From Pseudomonadota bacterium (GTDB lineage Bacteria; Pseudomonadota; Gammaproteobacteria; Steroidobacterales; Steroidobacteraceae): a DNA stretch of 45,140 nt. The notes under the pieces were generated by a model that worked only from the letters and a program-made list of their open reading frames with translations, made no database searches and was not told where the DNA came from. Position numbers and translations under genes: made by a program. Each line of letters starts with the position of its first letter. Position 1 is the stretch's first letter. Positions 34,297 to 43,332 of the stretch are shown here, piece after piece. The stretch covers positions 1 to 45,140 of the forward strand of contig CAUJIK010000082.1 in the NCBI GenBank assembly GCA_963205255.1, given 5' to 3'.

Positions 34297-35324
34297 GGCT
34301 TGAGGGCCAGCCCCACGTTGTTGCCGGCCAGCGCCTGCTCGGCCCGGTAGCTGGAGCGCACCATCGGCCCGGAGACGCACTCGCGGAAGCCGCGCGCGAG
34401 GCCCGCCTCACGATAGGACTCGAACTGATCCGGCGTGACGAAGCGCGCCACCGGCAGATGGTTGAGCGTGGGCCGCAGGTACTGGCCCAGCGTGAGGATG
34501 TCCACCTGCGCGGCGCGCAGGTCGTCCATGGCTTCGAGGATTTCCTCGTCGGTTTCACCCAGGCCCAGCATCAGGCTGGACTTGGTGAGCACGTCGGGAC
34601 GGTGCTGCTTGCCATGCGCCAGCACGGCCAGCGTCTGGTCGTATCCCGCGCGCGGGTCGCGCACCGGATGCGTGAGGCGGCGCACCGTCTCCAGGTTCTG
34701 CGCGAACACCTGCAGGCCGGAATCCACCACGGTCTCGACATCGCGCAGCACGCCCTGGAAATCGGGAGTGAGCGCTTCCACCGCCGTCTGCGGCGAGCGC
34801 TCGCGGATGGCGCGCACGCAGGCGGCGAAATGCCCTGCCCCACCATCGGCCAGATCATCGCGGTTCACGCTGGTGAGCACGATGTAGGAGAGCCCCATCA
34901 GCGCAACGCTCTCGGCCACATTGGCCGGCTCATCGGCATCAAGCCAGCCATGCGGATTGCCGGTATCCACCGAGCAGAAGCGGCAGGCGCGCGTGCACAC
35001 GGCGCCCATCAGCATGATGGTGGCGGTGCCCGCGTTCCAGCATTCGCCGATGTTGGGGCACTTGGCCTCCTCGCACACGGTGGCGAGGCGGTGCTGGTGC
35101 ACATTGCGGCGGATCTGCGCATAACGCTCGCCGCTGGCCGGCAGCGCCTTGAGCCAGCGCGGCTTACCGGTGAGCGGCACGGCGGGCGCCTCGCCGCGCG
35201 CCTTCTGGCCATCGCGGATCGCGCTGAAGCCCTGGGCGGTGGTGTATTTCTCGCCGCTGCGAGCCTGGCTCGCAAAGGGCGCCGCGGGCTCGACGACCAC
35301 GGGAATGCGCTTGATTTCGCTCAT
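34293..35324 (-). CDS. lipA: Lipoyl synthase
   Basis: A 343-residue radical-SAM enzyme that inserts two sulfurs into octanoyl chains. The auxiliary-cluster cysteines are in [12 protein letters not shown] (about residues 84-95). The radical-SAM CxxxCxxC is CTRACRFC (about 110-117) and the family [12 protein letters not shown] follows. The C-terminal [13 protein letters not shown] supplies the serine that ligates the auxiliary cluster. An N-terminal extension of about 45 residues is normal for proteobacteria. It starts 7 bp after the murU stop and is followed directly by lipB. Confidence 0.97.
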   Translation of the reverse strand: MSEIKRIPVVVEPAAPFASQARSGEKYTTAQGFSAIRDGQKARGEAPAVPLTGKPRWLKALPASGERYAQIRRNVHQHRLATVCEEAKCPNIGECWNAGTATIMLMGAVCTRACRFCSVDTGNPHGWLDADEPANVAESVALMGLSYIVLTSVNRDDLADGGAGHFAACVRAIRERSPQTAVEALTPDFQGVLRDVETVVDSGLQVFAQNLETVRRLTHPVRDPRAGYDQTLAVLAHGKQHRPDVLTKSSLMLGLGETDEEILEAMDDLRAAQVDILTLGQYLRPTLNHLPVARFVTPDQFESYREAGLARGFRECVSGPMVRSSYRAEQALAGNNVGLALKP

Positions 35325-35331
35325 CGGAAAC

Positions 35332-36045
35332 TCATGGTCGCATACGCGAAAGCTCGGCGTCGAGTTCGGCCAGGCGCTGCGGCGTGCCGATATCCAGCCA
35401 GCGCCCGCTGTGCCTTTGCCCGCCGAGGCGGCCTGAATCCCTTGCCGACAGCAGCAAGGGCAGCAGCGGGAAACGGCCTGGCTCCGAACCTGCCAGCAGC
35501 GCCGGATCGATGATGGCGACGCCGGAATAAGTCAGACGCTCGGGCACCGCGCCTGCCCCCTCCGGCGCACCCGCCGCCTGCGTCGCATCCACGACGATGC
35601 GCCCGGCTGCATCGAGCCAGAAATCACCGCGCGGGTTGTGCGGCGGATTGGGCACCAGCACCAGCTGCGCCAGATCCCCGGCCTTGAGCGTGATGCTGCG
35701 GAAATCGATATCGGTGAACACATCACCATTGACCAGCAGGAAGGGATCGGCGCCCAGCAGCGGCAAGGCCTGACGCAGACCGCCGCCGGTTTCCAGCGCC
35801 GGCCACGGCTCGCGGCTGTAGACGATGGAAATGCCATATGCAGAGCCATCACCCAGGCGCCCGGCGATCTGCTCACCGAGCCAGGAGAGATTGATCACCA
35901 CCTCGCGGATGCCCGCCTGGGCAAGCCGCTCCAGATGCCAGGCGATGAGCGGCCTGCCGCCCGCTTCGAGCAGCGGCTTCGGAGTGTGATCAGTATGCGG
36001 CCGCATGCGCTCGCCGCGACCGGCGGCCAGCAACATGGCCTTCAT
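35332..36045 (-). CDS. murU: N-acetylmuramate-1-phosphate uridylyltransferase
   Basis: A 237-residue nucleotidyltransferase. The NTP-binding motif is [22 protein letters not shown] at the N-terminus, [13 protein letters not shown] holds the metal-binding aspartate, and [10 protein letters not shown] and [12 protein letters not shown] follow. The pairing with the adjacent kinase identifies the AmgK-MurU peptidoglycan recycling route of Pseudomonas-type bacteria, which bypasses MurA/MurB and confers fosfomycin tolerance. The ATG at 36045 overlaps the kinase stop by four bases. Confidence 0.92.
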   Translation of the reverse strand: MKAMLLAAGRGERMRPHTDHTPKPLLEAGGRPLIAWHLERLAQAGIREVVINLSWLGEQIAGRLGDGSAYGISIVYSREPWPALETGGGLRQALPLLGADPFLLVNGDVFTDIDFRSITLKAGDLAQLVLVPNPPHNPRGDFWLDAAGRIVVDATQAAGAPEGAGAVPERLTYSGVAIIDPALLAGSEPGRFPLLPLLLSARDSGRLGGQRHSGRWLDIGTPQRLAELDAELSRMRP

Positions 36046-37097
36046 GCGCCACTCCCCGCCTGTGCCCGCGCGCGCTGGTTGGCCTCGTCGAAACGGGGAA
36101 CCAGCTGCGTCTCGACGAACCGGGCCAGTGGCGCCAGCTCCGCGAAACCCTGCGCGGTGTCGCGCACATAGTCGAGCACCCGCGGCAGATCGGCCAGATA
36201 TCCCGACTTGCCATCGCGCCAGAAAAGCCGCGCAAAGATGCCCAGCACCTTGATGTGGCGCTGCAAGCCGATGAGATCGAACCAGCGCAGGAACTCGCCG
36301 CGCGAACTTCCGGCCAGATGTCGCCCCTGCTCCCCGCCCGCCACAAGCAAGGCGCGGAACTCGTCCACCCACTCCTCGACGCGCGCCCGCGGCCAGGCCA
36401 CGTAGCAATCCTTGAGGATGGAAGCCAGGTCGTAGCCCACAGGCCCGCGCAACGCGTCCTGGTAATCGATGACGCCGGGCGAACGCTCCGGCAGCAGCAT
36501 GAGATTGCGCGAGTGGTAGTCGCGATGCACGAATACCAGCGGCTGCGACAGCGCTTCCCGCTCGAGAAAGCCGAAAGCCTCCTCCAGCACCTGCCGCTGC
36601 CGCGCCGTGAGGCTCATCTCCAGATGCCGCGCGCAGAACCACTCGGGCATCAGCTGCATTTCGCGCTGGAGCACGGCCTGGTCGTAGGCAGGCAGCTGCT
36701 GCGAGGCCGCCGCGCCCTGGAGCTGCAGCCGGGCCAGCGTCGCCAGCGCTTCGCTGTAAAGGCGCGCCGGGTCCAGACCGGCATTGAGCCCGGTGAGCAT
36801 GTGCGTGCCGCCAAAATCCTCCAGCAGCACGAAACCGCGGCCGGTATCCGTGGCATGCACATGGGGCACATGAACGCCGCAGGATTCCAGCAGCGCGGTG
36901 ACCCGCAGGAATTCCTCCACATCCTCGAGGCCAGGCGGCGCGTCCATGAGGATGCGGGTCGCGCCGTCGGGCAGAGCCGCGCGGAAATAGCGACGGAAAC
37001 TGGCGTCCTCCGACGCGCGCGCCAGCGAGGTGACGGGAAGCTTGAGGTCCTCGGCCAGCCAGCGGCGGGCTTCGGACAGACGCGGGTCGTTGGTCAT
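36042..37097 (-). CDS. amgK: N-acetylmuramate/N-acetylglucosamine kinase
   Basis: A 351-residue aminoglycoside-phosphotransferase-fold kinase that makes sugar-1-phosphates for MurU. It has ASFRRYFRAAL near the N-terminus, VFVHRDYHSRNLML (the Brenner-type catalytic HRDxxxxN) and VIDYQDALRGPVGYDLASIL (the metal-binding DxD region). It is divergent from lptD with only 14 bp between start codons, the same neighbourhood as in pseudomonads. It heads the run amgK-murU-lipA-lipB. Confidence 0.92.
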   Translation of the reverse strand: MTNDPRLSEARRWLAEDLKLPVTSLARASEDASFRRYFRAALPDGATRILMDAPPGLEDVEEFLRVTALLESCGVHVPHVHATDTGRGFVLLEDFGGTHMLTGLNAGLDPARLYSEALATLARLQLQGAAASQQLPAYDQAVLQREMQLMPEWFCARHLEMSLTARQRQVLEEAFGFLEREALSQPLVFVHRDYHSRNLMLLPERSPGVIDYQDALRGPVGYDLASILKDCYVAWPRARVEEWVDEFRALLVAGGEQGRHLAGSSRGEFLRWFDLIGLQRHIKVLGIFARLFWRDGKSGYLADLPRVLDYVRDTAQGFAELAPLARFVETQLVPRFDEANQRARAQAGSGA

Positions 37098-37111
37098 CGC
37101 CGCGCAGTATA

Positions 37112-39388
37112 ATGTTTCGCTTCATGCGAACGCTCCGCCACCCGGCCGCATTCACGGCGACGCTGCTTGCCGCGGCCACCGTCCAGACGCCTCTCGCGAC
37201 CGCCGCGGAAGCCGGTCGCGTCGCTGCGCCCGATGCACCCATGGGCCTGCCCGTATGCCCGCGGGACCGCGTGTTCACCGCCGATGGCGCCACTGCGCCG
37301 CTGGGGCCGGCCCTGACCATCAGTCCGGGCGTGACCATCGAGAACCAGGGCGCCTTCCGGATCCAGGAGGACGGCCAGCTGCATCTGCAGGGCGGCGTCA
37401 TCGTGCGCCAGGGCGAGCGCAGCCTCAGTGCCGACGAGCTGCTCGTGGATACGCAGAAGAGCAGCGCGCGGGTGTCGGGCACGGTGGAATATCGCGACCC
37501 TAGCCTCACCGTGCGCGGCGCGGACGGCGATTTCCAGGATGGCGCGGCCCGGATCACCGGAGCGCAGTTCGAGCTGCCGCAGCAGCCGGCGCGCGGCGAG
37601 GCGCGTCTGCTGGAACTGAACCAGAACGGCCAGCTGCGGCTGGAGGGCGTCTCCTATACGACCTGCCCGCCTGAACGCAGCGACTGGCACATCCAGGCCG
37701 GCAGCGTCACCATCGATACCAACACCAACATCGGCGTTGCCCGCAATGCGCGCCTGGAGTTCCTCGGGGTGCCCATCGTGCGCCTGCCCTGGCTATCGTT
37801 CCCGGTGGGCAGTGCGCGCAAGACCGGCTTTCTGTTCCCCAGCATCGGCAGCTCCTCGCGCGGCGGGCTGCTGCTTGCCGTGCCCTACTACTTCAACATC
37901 GCGCCCAATCTCGACGCCACGTTCACGCCCACCGGCTACAGCCGGCGCGGTTTCGACCTGGGGGGCGAATTCCGCTATCTGTTCTCGCACAGCGAGGGTG
38001 CGCTGACCGGCAACCTGCTGCCGGACGACAGCAGCTACGGCTCGAACCGCAGCCGGCTGCGGCTGCACAATGTCACCTCGCTGCCCGGCAACTGGCGCTT
38101 CACGCTGGATGGCGAGAACGTCAGCGACGCGCAGTATTTCGAGGATTTCTCGCAGGGCACCGACGGCGCCAGCATCGCCTTCCTGTCGCGCGTGGCGCAT
38201 CTGTCGTATCGCGACCCGCAGCTGCATCTGGGCATCCTGGCGCGCAATTTCCAGACCATCGACCAGGCCCTGCTGCCGCTGGACCGGCCGTACACGGAAT
38301 TTCCGCGCGCCTATGCCGATGGCAGCTGGCGCACGAACACCGCGCTGCCGCTGGAATATGGCTTCCAGTCCGAGCTCACCGGCTTCCGGCGCAGCATCGG
38401 AGTCGAAGGCTGGCGCATGCATGTGGCGCCGCAGCTGGCGCTGGACATGGCGGGCCCGGGCTACTTCCTGCGGCCCCAGCTTGCCTTCGACTCCACCACA
38501 TACCGCCTGCGCAACACGGCCACCGGCGAAGACCGCTCGCCCTCGCGATCGCTGCCGCTGGCCAGCCTCGATGGCGGGCTGCTGTTCGAGCGCAGCGTGG
38601 GCGGACGCAAGCAGCGCGTGCTCACTTTCGAGCCGCGCGCCATGTATCTCTATGCGCCGTATCGTCGGCAGGACCACCTGCCGGTGTTCGACAGCGGCAC
38701 GCCGGACATGAACTGGGTGGAGCTGTTCCGCAGCAACCGCTATGTGGGGCTCGACCGCATCGGCGACGCCAATCAGATCTCCGTCGGGTTCACCACGCGG
38801 CTGTTCGACGCGGCCAGCGGCACGCGCTTCCTTGCCGCCACGCTGGGCCAGACCATCTATTTCGAGAGCCCGCGCGTGCGTCTGCCGGACGAACCGCCCG
38901 CCACCCGCAACAGCTCGGACCTCATCGCCCAGCTCGAGCTCAAGGCCTTCGAGGACTGGAATGTCGACCTGGGAATGCAGTGGAATCCGGACCAGCTGCA
39001 CGCCGAGCGCTCCGAAGTCCGCGTGCAGTACCGGCCCGAATCGCAGCGCGTGATGAACCTGGGCTATCGCTTCCAGCGCGGCCGCATGGAGCAGGCTGAT
39101 TTCTCGGTGGCCTGGCCCGTCTCCCGGCAATGGAATGTCTACGGTCGCATGCTCTATTCCCTCGACCAGAGCCAGGCGATCGAGACCTTCGCCGGCTTCG
39201 AATACAGCAGCTGCTGCTGGGGACTGCGCGCGGTGGCGCGCGAATACGTGAGCCGCCGCTCCGGCGATCGCGACCGGGGCATCTACCTGCAGCTGGAACT
39301 CAAGGGCCTTTCCAGTGTCGGATTGGCGGCAGATGCTTTCCTGGAACGGGCGATTCGCGGATACTCTGCAGATCCGCGTCGCCGCTGA
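37112..39388 (+). CDS. lptD: LPS-assembly protein LptD
   Basis: A 758-residue outer-membrane protein that inserts lipopolysaccharide into the outer leaflet together with LptE. A signal peptide (AAFTATLLAAATVQTPLATAAEA) is followed by the periplasmic beta-jellyroll (about 50-250: QGGVIVRQGERSLSADELLVD, LEFLGVPIVRLPWLSFPVG) and a 26-strand barrel. The four disulphide cysteines of the family are represented: one in LPVCPRD, one in TTCPPERSDW and the pair in SSCCWGLRA. Start is ATG 37112 or 37124; neither has a clear ribosome site, and a TATAAT (37108-37113) overlaps the first. surA follows after 30 bp. Confidence 0.95.
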   Translation: MFRFMRTLRHPAAFTATLLAAATVQTPLATAAEAGRVAAPDAPMGLPVCPRDRVFTADGATAPLGPALTISPGVTIENQGAFRIQEDGQLHLQGGVIVRQGERSLSADELLVDTQKSSARVSGTVEYRDPSLTVRGADGDFQDGAARITGAQFELPQQPARGEARLLELNQNGQLRLEGVSYTTCPPERSDWHIQAGSVTIDTNTNIGVARNARLEFLGVPIVRLPWLSFPVGSARKTGFLFPSIGSSSRGGLLLAVPYYFNIAPNLDATFTPTGYSRRGFDLGGEFRYLFSHSEGALTGNLLPDDSSYGSNRSRLRLHNVTSLPGNWRFTLDGENVSDAQYFEDFSQGTDGASIAFLSRVAHLSYRDPQLHLGILARNFQTIDQALLPLDRPYTEFPRAYADGSWRTNTALPLEYGFQSELTGFRRSIGVEGWRMHVAPQLALDMAGPGYFLRPQLAFDSTTYRLRNTATGEDRSPSRSLPLASLDGGLLFERSVGGRKQRVLTFEPRAMYLYAPYRRQDHLPVFDSGTPDMNWVELFRSNRYVGLDRIGDANQISVGFTTRLFDAASGTRFLAATLGQTIYFESPRVRLPDEPPATRNSSDLIAQLELKAFEDWNVDLGMQWNPDQLHAERSEVRVQYRPESQRVMNLGYRFQRGRMEQADFSVAWPVSRQWNVYGRMLYSLDQSQAIETFAGFEYSSCCWGLRAVAREYVSRRSGDRDRGIYLQLELKGLSSVGLAADAFLERAIRGYSADPRRR

Positions 39389-39418
39389 CGCAAACCCATG
39401 ATGCTCAAGGAATTCCCC

Positions 39419-40726
39419 ATGTTTCGCCCGCTGCTGCTGGCCGCCCTCATCGCCATCGCAGGCGCCCCCGCCCATTCCGCGGAGGCTGCCGCTCCCGCGC
39501 CGCGCGGCGAACTGCTCGACAAGGTGGTCGCCATCGTCAACGACGGCATCGTGACCGAAAGCGAGCTCGACGAGCAGATCGACGTGATCACCGAGCGCCT
39601 GGCGGAGCAGAACACCCAGCTGCCGCCGGAAGACGTGCTGCGCCGCCAGATCCTCGATCGGCTGATCATCCAGGAGATCCAGCTGCAGCGCGCCGACCGC
39701 ATCGGCCTCAAGGTGTCCGACGAGCAGCTCAATGCCGCGCTGGCCGACATCGCGCAGCGCAACAACCTCACCCTCACGCAGCTGCCCGAGGCGCTGGCCT
39801 CGCAGGGCATCAACTACGCCAGCTATCGCGACAACCTGCGCAAGGAGATCGCGCTGTCGGGCCTGCGCCAGCGCGAGGTGCTCAGCCGCATCAATGTCAC
39901 GCCGCGCGAACTGGAGCAATTCCTCGAGCGGCTGAAGAAGATGCCGTCGGAAACCGACGAGTACAACATCTCGCACATCCTCATCGCCATTCCGCAGGAC
40001 GCGACCCAGGCGCAGGTCGATGAAGCCGAGCAGCGCGCCGTGGAAATCCACGAGCGCGCCAGCAGCGGCAACGAGGATTTCGGGCGTCTGGCCGTGGCGT
40101 ACTCGAACAGCCAGACGGCCCTCGAAGGCGGCGCGCTGGGCTGGCGCAAGGGTCCGGAGCTGCCCACCTTCCTGGGCGAGCTGATCGGGCAGCTCAAGTC
40201 CGGCGATGTAAGCCAGCCGTTGCGCACCCCCAGCGGCTTTCACCTCGTGAAGGTCAATGGCATCCGCAGCACCGCCGGCAGCCCCATCGAGGACCAGGTG
40301 CACGCGCGCCACATCCTCATGAAGCCCAACGAATTGCAGGACGATGCCACGGTGAAGCAGCGCCTCGCAGGCATCCGCGAACGCGTCGTCAAGGGCGAGG
40401 AGTTCCAGGCCTTTGCGTCGAGCCTGTCCGAGGACCCGGGTTCGGCGGTCAATGGCGGCGATCTGGGATGGACCGGCCCCGGCACCTTCGTGCCCGAATT
40501 CGAACGCGCGCTGCAAAGCCTGCAGATCGACGAGATCAGCGAACCCTTCCAGAGCCCCTTCGGCTGGCACATCGTGCAGCTGCTGGGTCGGCGGCAGTTC
40601 GACACCACCGAAGACAACCTGCGCCAGCGCGCCTTCATGCAGATCCGCGAGAGCAGAGCCGACGAGGAAACCGAGCTGTGGCTGCGTCGCCTGCGCGACG
40701 AGGCCTTCGTCGACACGGATGTCTGA
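39419..40726 (+). CDS. surA: Periplasmic chaperone and peptidyl-prolyl isomerase SurA
   Basis: A 435-residue chaperone for outer-membrane proteins. A signal peptide (LLLAALIAIAGAPAHSAEA) leads into the SurA N-domain LLDKVVAIVNDGIVTESELDEQI. Two parvulin domains follow: HILIAIPQDATQAQVDEAEQ (about 180-285) and ARHILMKPNELQDDATVKQRL (about 295-400), each with the LGWRKG/LGWTGPG turn. The ATG at 39419 is chosen for AAGGAA at 39407-39412; an upstream ATG at 39398 would spoil the signal peptide start. It is in the classical order between lptD and pdxA. Confidence 0.96.
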   Translation: MFRPLLLAALIAIAGAPAHSAEAAAPAPRGELLDKVVAIVNDGIVTESELDEQIDVITERLAEQNTQLPPEDVLRRQILDRLIIQEIQLQRADRIGLKVSDEQLNAALADIAQRNNLTLTQLPEALASQGINYASYRDNLRKEIALSGLRQREVLSRINVTPRELEQFLERLKKMPSETDEYNISHILIAIPQDATQAQVDEAEQRAVEIHERASSGNEDFGRLAVAYSNSQTALEGGALGWRKGPELPTFLGELIGQLKSGDVSQPLRTPSGFHLVKVNGIRSTAGSPIEDQVHARHILMKPNELQDDATVKQRLAGIRERVVKGEEFQAFASSLSEDPGSAVNGGDLGWTGPGTFVPEFERALQSLQIDEISEPFQSPFGWHIVQLLGRRQFDTTEDNLRQRAFMQIRESRADEETELWLRRLRDEAFVDTDV

Positions 40727-40732
40727 TCGCGC

Positions 40733-41713
40733 GTGAGCGCCACCCATCCCCGCCTCGCCCTGACCTGCGGTGAGCCCGCAGGCATCGGGCCGGATCTGTG
40801 TGTGCTGCTTGCGCAGCAGCTGCCGCAAGCCGGCATCGATGCCGACATCGTCTGCCTGACCGACGGCAATCTGCTGGAAGAGCGCGCGCGGGCAATGGGC
40901 ATGGCATTCCATCCCGGCCCGCAGATGCGCATCGAGCACATCCCGTTGCCGCGCCCGGCGCAGGCCGGAAAACTCGACCCCGCCAATGCGCGCTGGGTGC
41001 TGGCGCTGCTGGACCGGGCCGTCGAGGGCTGCCACAGCGGCGAATTCGCCGCCATGGTCACGGCGCCGGTGCAGAAGAGCGTCATCAATGACGCCGGCAT
41101 CGCCTTCACCGGCCACACGGAATATCTGGCCGCGCATTGCGGCGGTGTGCTGCCGGTGATGCTGCTGGCCGGCGAGCAGCTGCGTGTGGCGCTGGCTACC
41201 ACGCATCTGCCGCTGTCGGCGGTGAGCGGCGCGATCACGCCGCAGCTGCTCGACCAGACGCTGGCCATCGTTCACCGCGACATCGCGCGCTACTGGGGCA
41301 TTGCGCAGCCGCGCATCGCGGTGTGCGGCCTGAACCCGCATGCCGGCGAGGGCGGCCATATGGGGCGCGAGGAAATAGACACCATCGGGCCCGCCATCGA
41401 GCGCGCCCGCCGCGCCGGCCTTGCCGTGAGCGGCCCATGGCCTGCCGATACGATATTCACGCCGCGCCAGCTGGCCGCGGCAGACGTGGTGCTCGCCATG
41501 TATCACGACCAGGGGCTGCCGACGCTCAAATACGCCTCTTTCGGGCAGGCGGTGAATGTCACGCTGGGCCTGCCGCTGCTGCGCACTTCGGTGGATCACG
41601 GCACCGCGCTGGATCTTGCGGGAACCGGGCGCGCCGATCCGCGCAGCCTCATCGCGGCCACCCGGCTTGCCGCCCGGCTGGCGCGCACGGCCGCCGCCGC
41701 GCCGCGGACCTGA
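40733..41713 (+). CDS. pdxA: 4-hydroxythreonine-4-phosphate dehydrogenase
   Basis: A 326-residue enzyme of DXP-dependent pyridoxal phosphate synthesis. It starts with GTG, seven bases after surA. LALTCGEPAGIGPDLC at the N-terminus, VTAPVQKSVINDAG, FTGHTEYLAAHCGG, the metal histidines in CGLNPHAGEGGHMGREE, and MYHDQGLPTLKYASF define PdxA. Length is normal (E. coli 329). Confidence 0.96.
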   Translation: MSATHPRLALTCGEPAGIGPDLCVLLAQQLPQAGIDADIVCLTDGNLLEERARAMGMAFHPGPQMRIEHIPLPRPAQAGKLDPANARWVLALLDRAVEGCHSGEFAAMVTAPVQKSVINDAGIAFTGHTEYLAAHCGGVLPVMLLAGEQLRVALATTHLPLSAVSGAITPQLLDQTLAIVHRDIARYWGIAQPRIAVCGLNPHAGEGGHMGREEIDTIGPAIERARRAGLAVSGPWPADTIFTPRQLAAADVVLAMYHDQGLPTLKYASFGQAVNVTLGLPLLRTSVDHGTALDLAGTGRADPRSLIAATRLAARLARTAAAAPRT

Positions 41714-41718
41714 TCGCC

Positions 41719-42495
41719 TTGGTTCGCGCCCGCAAGCGCTTCGGCCAGCACTTCCTGCACGACCCTTCGGTGCTGGAACGCATCGTCGCGGCGGTAGCGC
41801 CACAGCCAGCGGATTTCATCGTCGAGATCGGCCCCGGCACCGGCGCACTCACCCGGCTTCTGCTGGCACGCATGCCGCAGATCCACGCGGTGGAGATCGA
41901 CCGCGATCTGGCCGCCGATCTGCGCGCAAGCTGGAACGAACGCCTGGTGCTGCACGAAGGCGACGCGCTGGATTTTGATTTCGCGGCGCTGGCCCGCGCT
42001 GCCGGCCGGCGGCTGCGCATCGTCGGCAACCTGCCCTACAACATCTCCACTCCGCTGCTGTTCCATCTGCTGGACGCAGCCGACCATCTCACCGACCTGC
42101 ATGTGATGCTGCAACGGGAAGTGATCGACCGCATGGTCGCCGCACCCGGCAGCGGCGACTATGGGCGGCTCACGGTGATGCTCTCTCCCCGTTTTGCCAT
42201 CACCAAGCTGTTCGATGTGGGGCCCGGCGCCTTCCAGCCGCCGCCCCGCGTGTGGTCCGCCGTGGCGCGCATCGACGTGCTGAGCCAGCCACGATTCGAG
42301 CTGCCGCCCGGCTTTGCCGCGCTGGTGGCGGCCGCCTTCTCCCAGCGCCGCAAGACATTGCGCAACAGCCTGCGCGCGCTGCTGACGGACGCCGCGTGGG
42401 CAGGCAGCGGCATCGACCCGGGCGCCCGTCCCGAGACTCTCACGCCGGAGCAGTTCGCCCGGCTGGCGGAGCTTGCACACCACCAGCGCCTTTGA
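41719..42495 (+). CDS. rsmA: 16S rRNA dimethyladenosine transferase
   Basis: A 258-residue KsgA/RsmA, which dimethylates the two adjacent adenosines near the 3' end of 16S rRNA. The start RARKRFGQHFLHD is typical; the SAM-binding motif is VEIGPGTGALTRLLL and the catalytic NLPYNIS (NLPY) follows. The C-terminal domain has FSQRRKTLRNSLRALL. The only start close to the conserved N-terminus is TTG at 41719, five bases after the pdxA stop; the frame is open far upstream inside pdxA but without family sequence. Confidence 0.95.
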   Translation: MVRARKRFGQHFLHDPSVLERIVAAVAPQPADFIVEIGPGTGALTRLLLARMPQIHAVEIDRDLAADLRASWNERLVLHEGDALDFDFAALARAAGRRLRIVGNLPYNISTPLLFHLLDAADHLTDLHVMLQREVIDRMVAAPGSGDYGRLTVMLSPRFAITKLFDVGPGAFQPPPRVWSAVARIDVLSQPRFELPPGFAALVAAAFSQRRKTLRNSLRALLTDAAWAGSGIDPGARPETLTPEQFARLAELAHHQRL

Positions 42496-42507
42496 TCATC
42501 ATCCGGC

Positions 42508-42960
42508 ATGGGCATCTACAACCGGATCCTGGCGGTTCTCGATCTGAGCGAGCACAGCGGGCGCATCGCCCATCGCGCGCAGCAGATCGTGGAGGCCTGC
42601 CCCAGCGCCAGCCTCACCTTGCTGCATGTCGTGGAGTTCGTGCCCGTCGAACCGCTCAGCGACTCGCTGATGCCCGCCGTGCAGATCGAAGGCGAACTGC
42701 TGGAAAGCGCCCGCCGACGCCTCGGTGAGCTTGCCGCCTCGCTCGGCGGCCCGGCGCCGGCCTGGCGCGTGGAGTCCGGCAATGTGAAGGCCGAGATCGT
42801 GCGCGCCGCGCGCGACGGCGGTTTCGATCTCATCGTGATCGGCAGCCGCGAGCGCCACGGGCTGTCCATCCTCGTGAATCTCACCGAAGACACCGTGCTG
42901 CACGCAGCGCCGTGTGATGTGCTGGCCGTACGCCTGCCGCCTGCCGCACCAGGCTCATGA
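42508..42960 (+). CDS. Universal stress protein (UspA family)
   Basis: A 150-residue single-domain Usp. It opens with YNRILAVLDLSEHSGRIAHRAQQI, then LTLLHVVEFVPVEPLS and DLIVIGSRERHGLSILVNLTEDTVLHAAPCDVLAVR. The GSxxxxG-type nucleotide motif is altered (GSRERHGLS, then L rather than the usual G/S-rich turn), so ATP binding is plausible but uncertain. It lies between rsmA and apaG, where most gammaproteobacteria have nothing, and its last four bases overlap the apaG start. Confidence 0.9.
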   Translation: MGIYNRILAVLDLSEHSGRIAHRAQQIVEACPSASLTLLHVVEFVPVEPLSDSLMPAVQIEGELLESARRRLGELAASLGGPAPAWRVESGNVKAEIVRAARDGGFDLIVIGSRERHGLSILVNLTEDTVLHAAPCDVLAVRLPPAAPGS

Positions 42961-43328
42961 GCCAGCGCATCCGGATCGAGGTCGAGACACGCTATCTGCC
43001 GGAGCAATCCGATCCGGCCGACCAGCGCTATGCCTTCTCCTACACCATCACCATCCACAACGACGGCGATGCCGGCGCGCGGCTCACGCAGCGCCACTGG
43101 ATCATCACCCACGGCAACGGCCGCACCCAGGAAGTGCGCGGCGAGGGCGTGGTCGGCGAAACCCCGCACCTGAAGCCGGGCCAGGGCTTCCGCTATTCCA
43201 GCGCCGCCGTGCTCGAAACACCCGTGGGCGCCATGCAGGGCAGCTACCAGATGGTGGCCGACGATGGCGATGCCTTCGACGTGCCCATCCCGCCATTCCG
43301 CCTGGCGATGCCGGGCGTCCTGCACTGA
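42957..43328 (+). CDS. apaG: ApaG (Co2+/Mg2+ efflux-associated) protein
   Basis: A 123-residue immunoglobulin-like beta-sandwich protein. RIEVETRYLPEQSDPADQRY, then FSYTITIHNDGDAGARLTQRHWIITHGNGR, EVRGEGVVGETPHLKPGQGF and MQGSYQMVADDGDAFDVPIPPF are the full ApaG signature. It is linked genetically to divalent-cation homeostasis; its biochemical role is unresolved. The start overlaps the Usp stop by four bases. Confidence 0.95.
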   Translation: MSQRIRIEVETRYLPEQSDPADQRYAFSYTITIHNDGDAGARLTQRHWIITHGNGRTQEVRGEGVVGETPHLKPGQGFRYSSAAVLETPVGAMQGSYQMVADDGDAFDVPIPPFRLAMPGVLH

Positions 43329-43332
43329 CACC

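Noticed and set aside
37793-41803. A very long minus-strand open frame (over 1,300 codons) across lptD, surA and pdxA
   Set aside because: It is antisense to three firmly identified genes, rich in His, Arg, Gln and Gly as GC-rich antisense frames are, and shows no domain.
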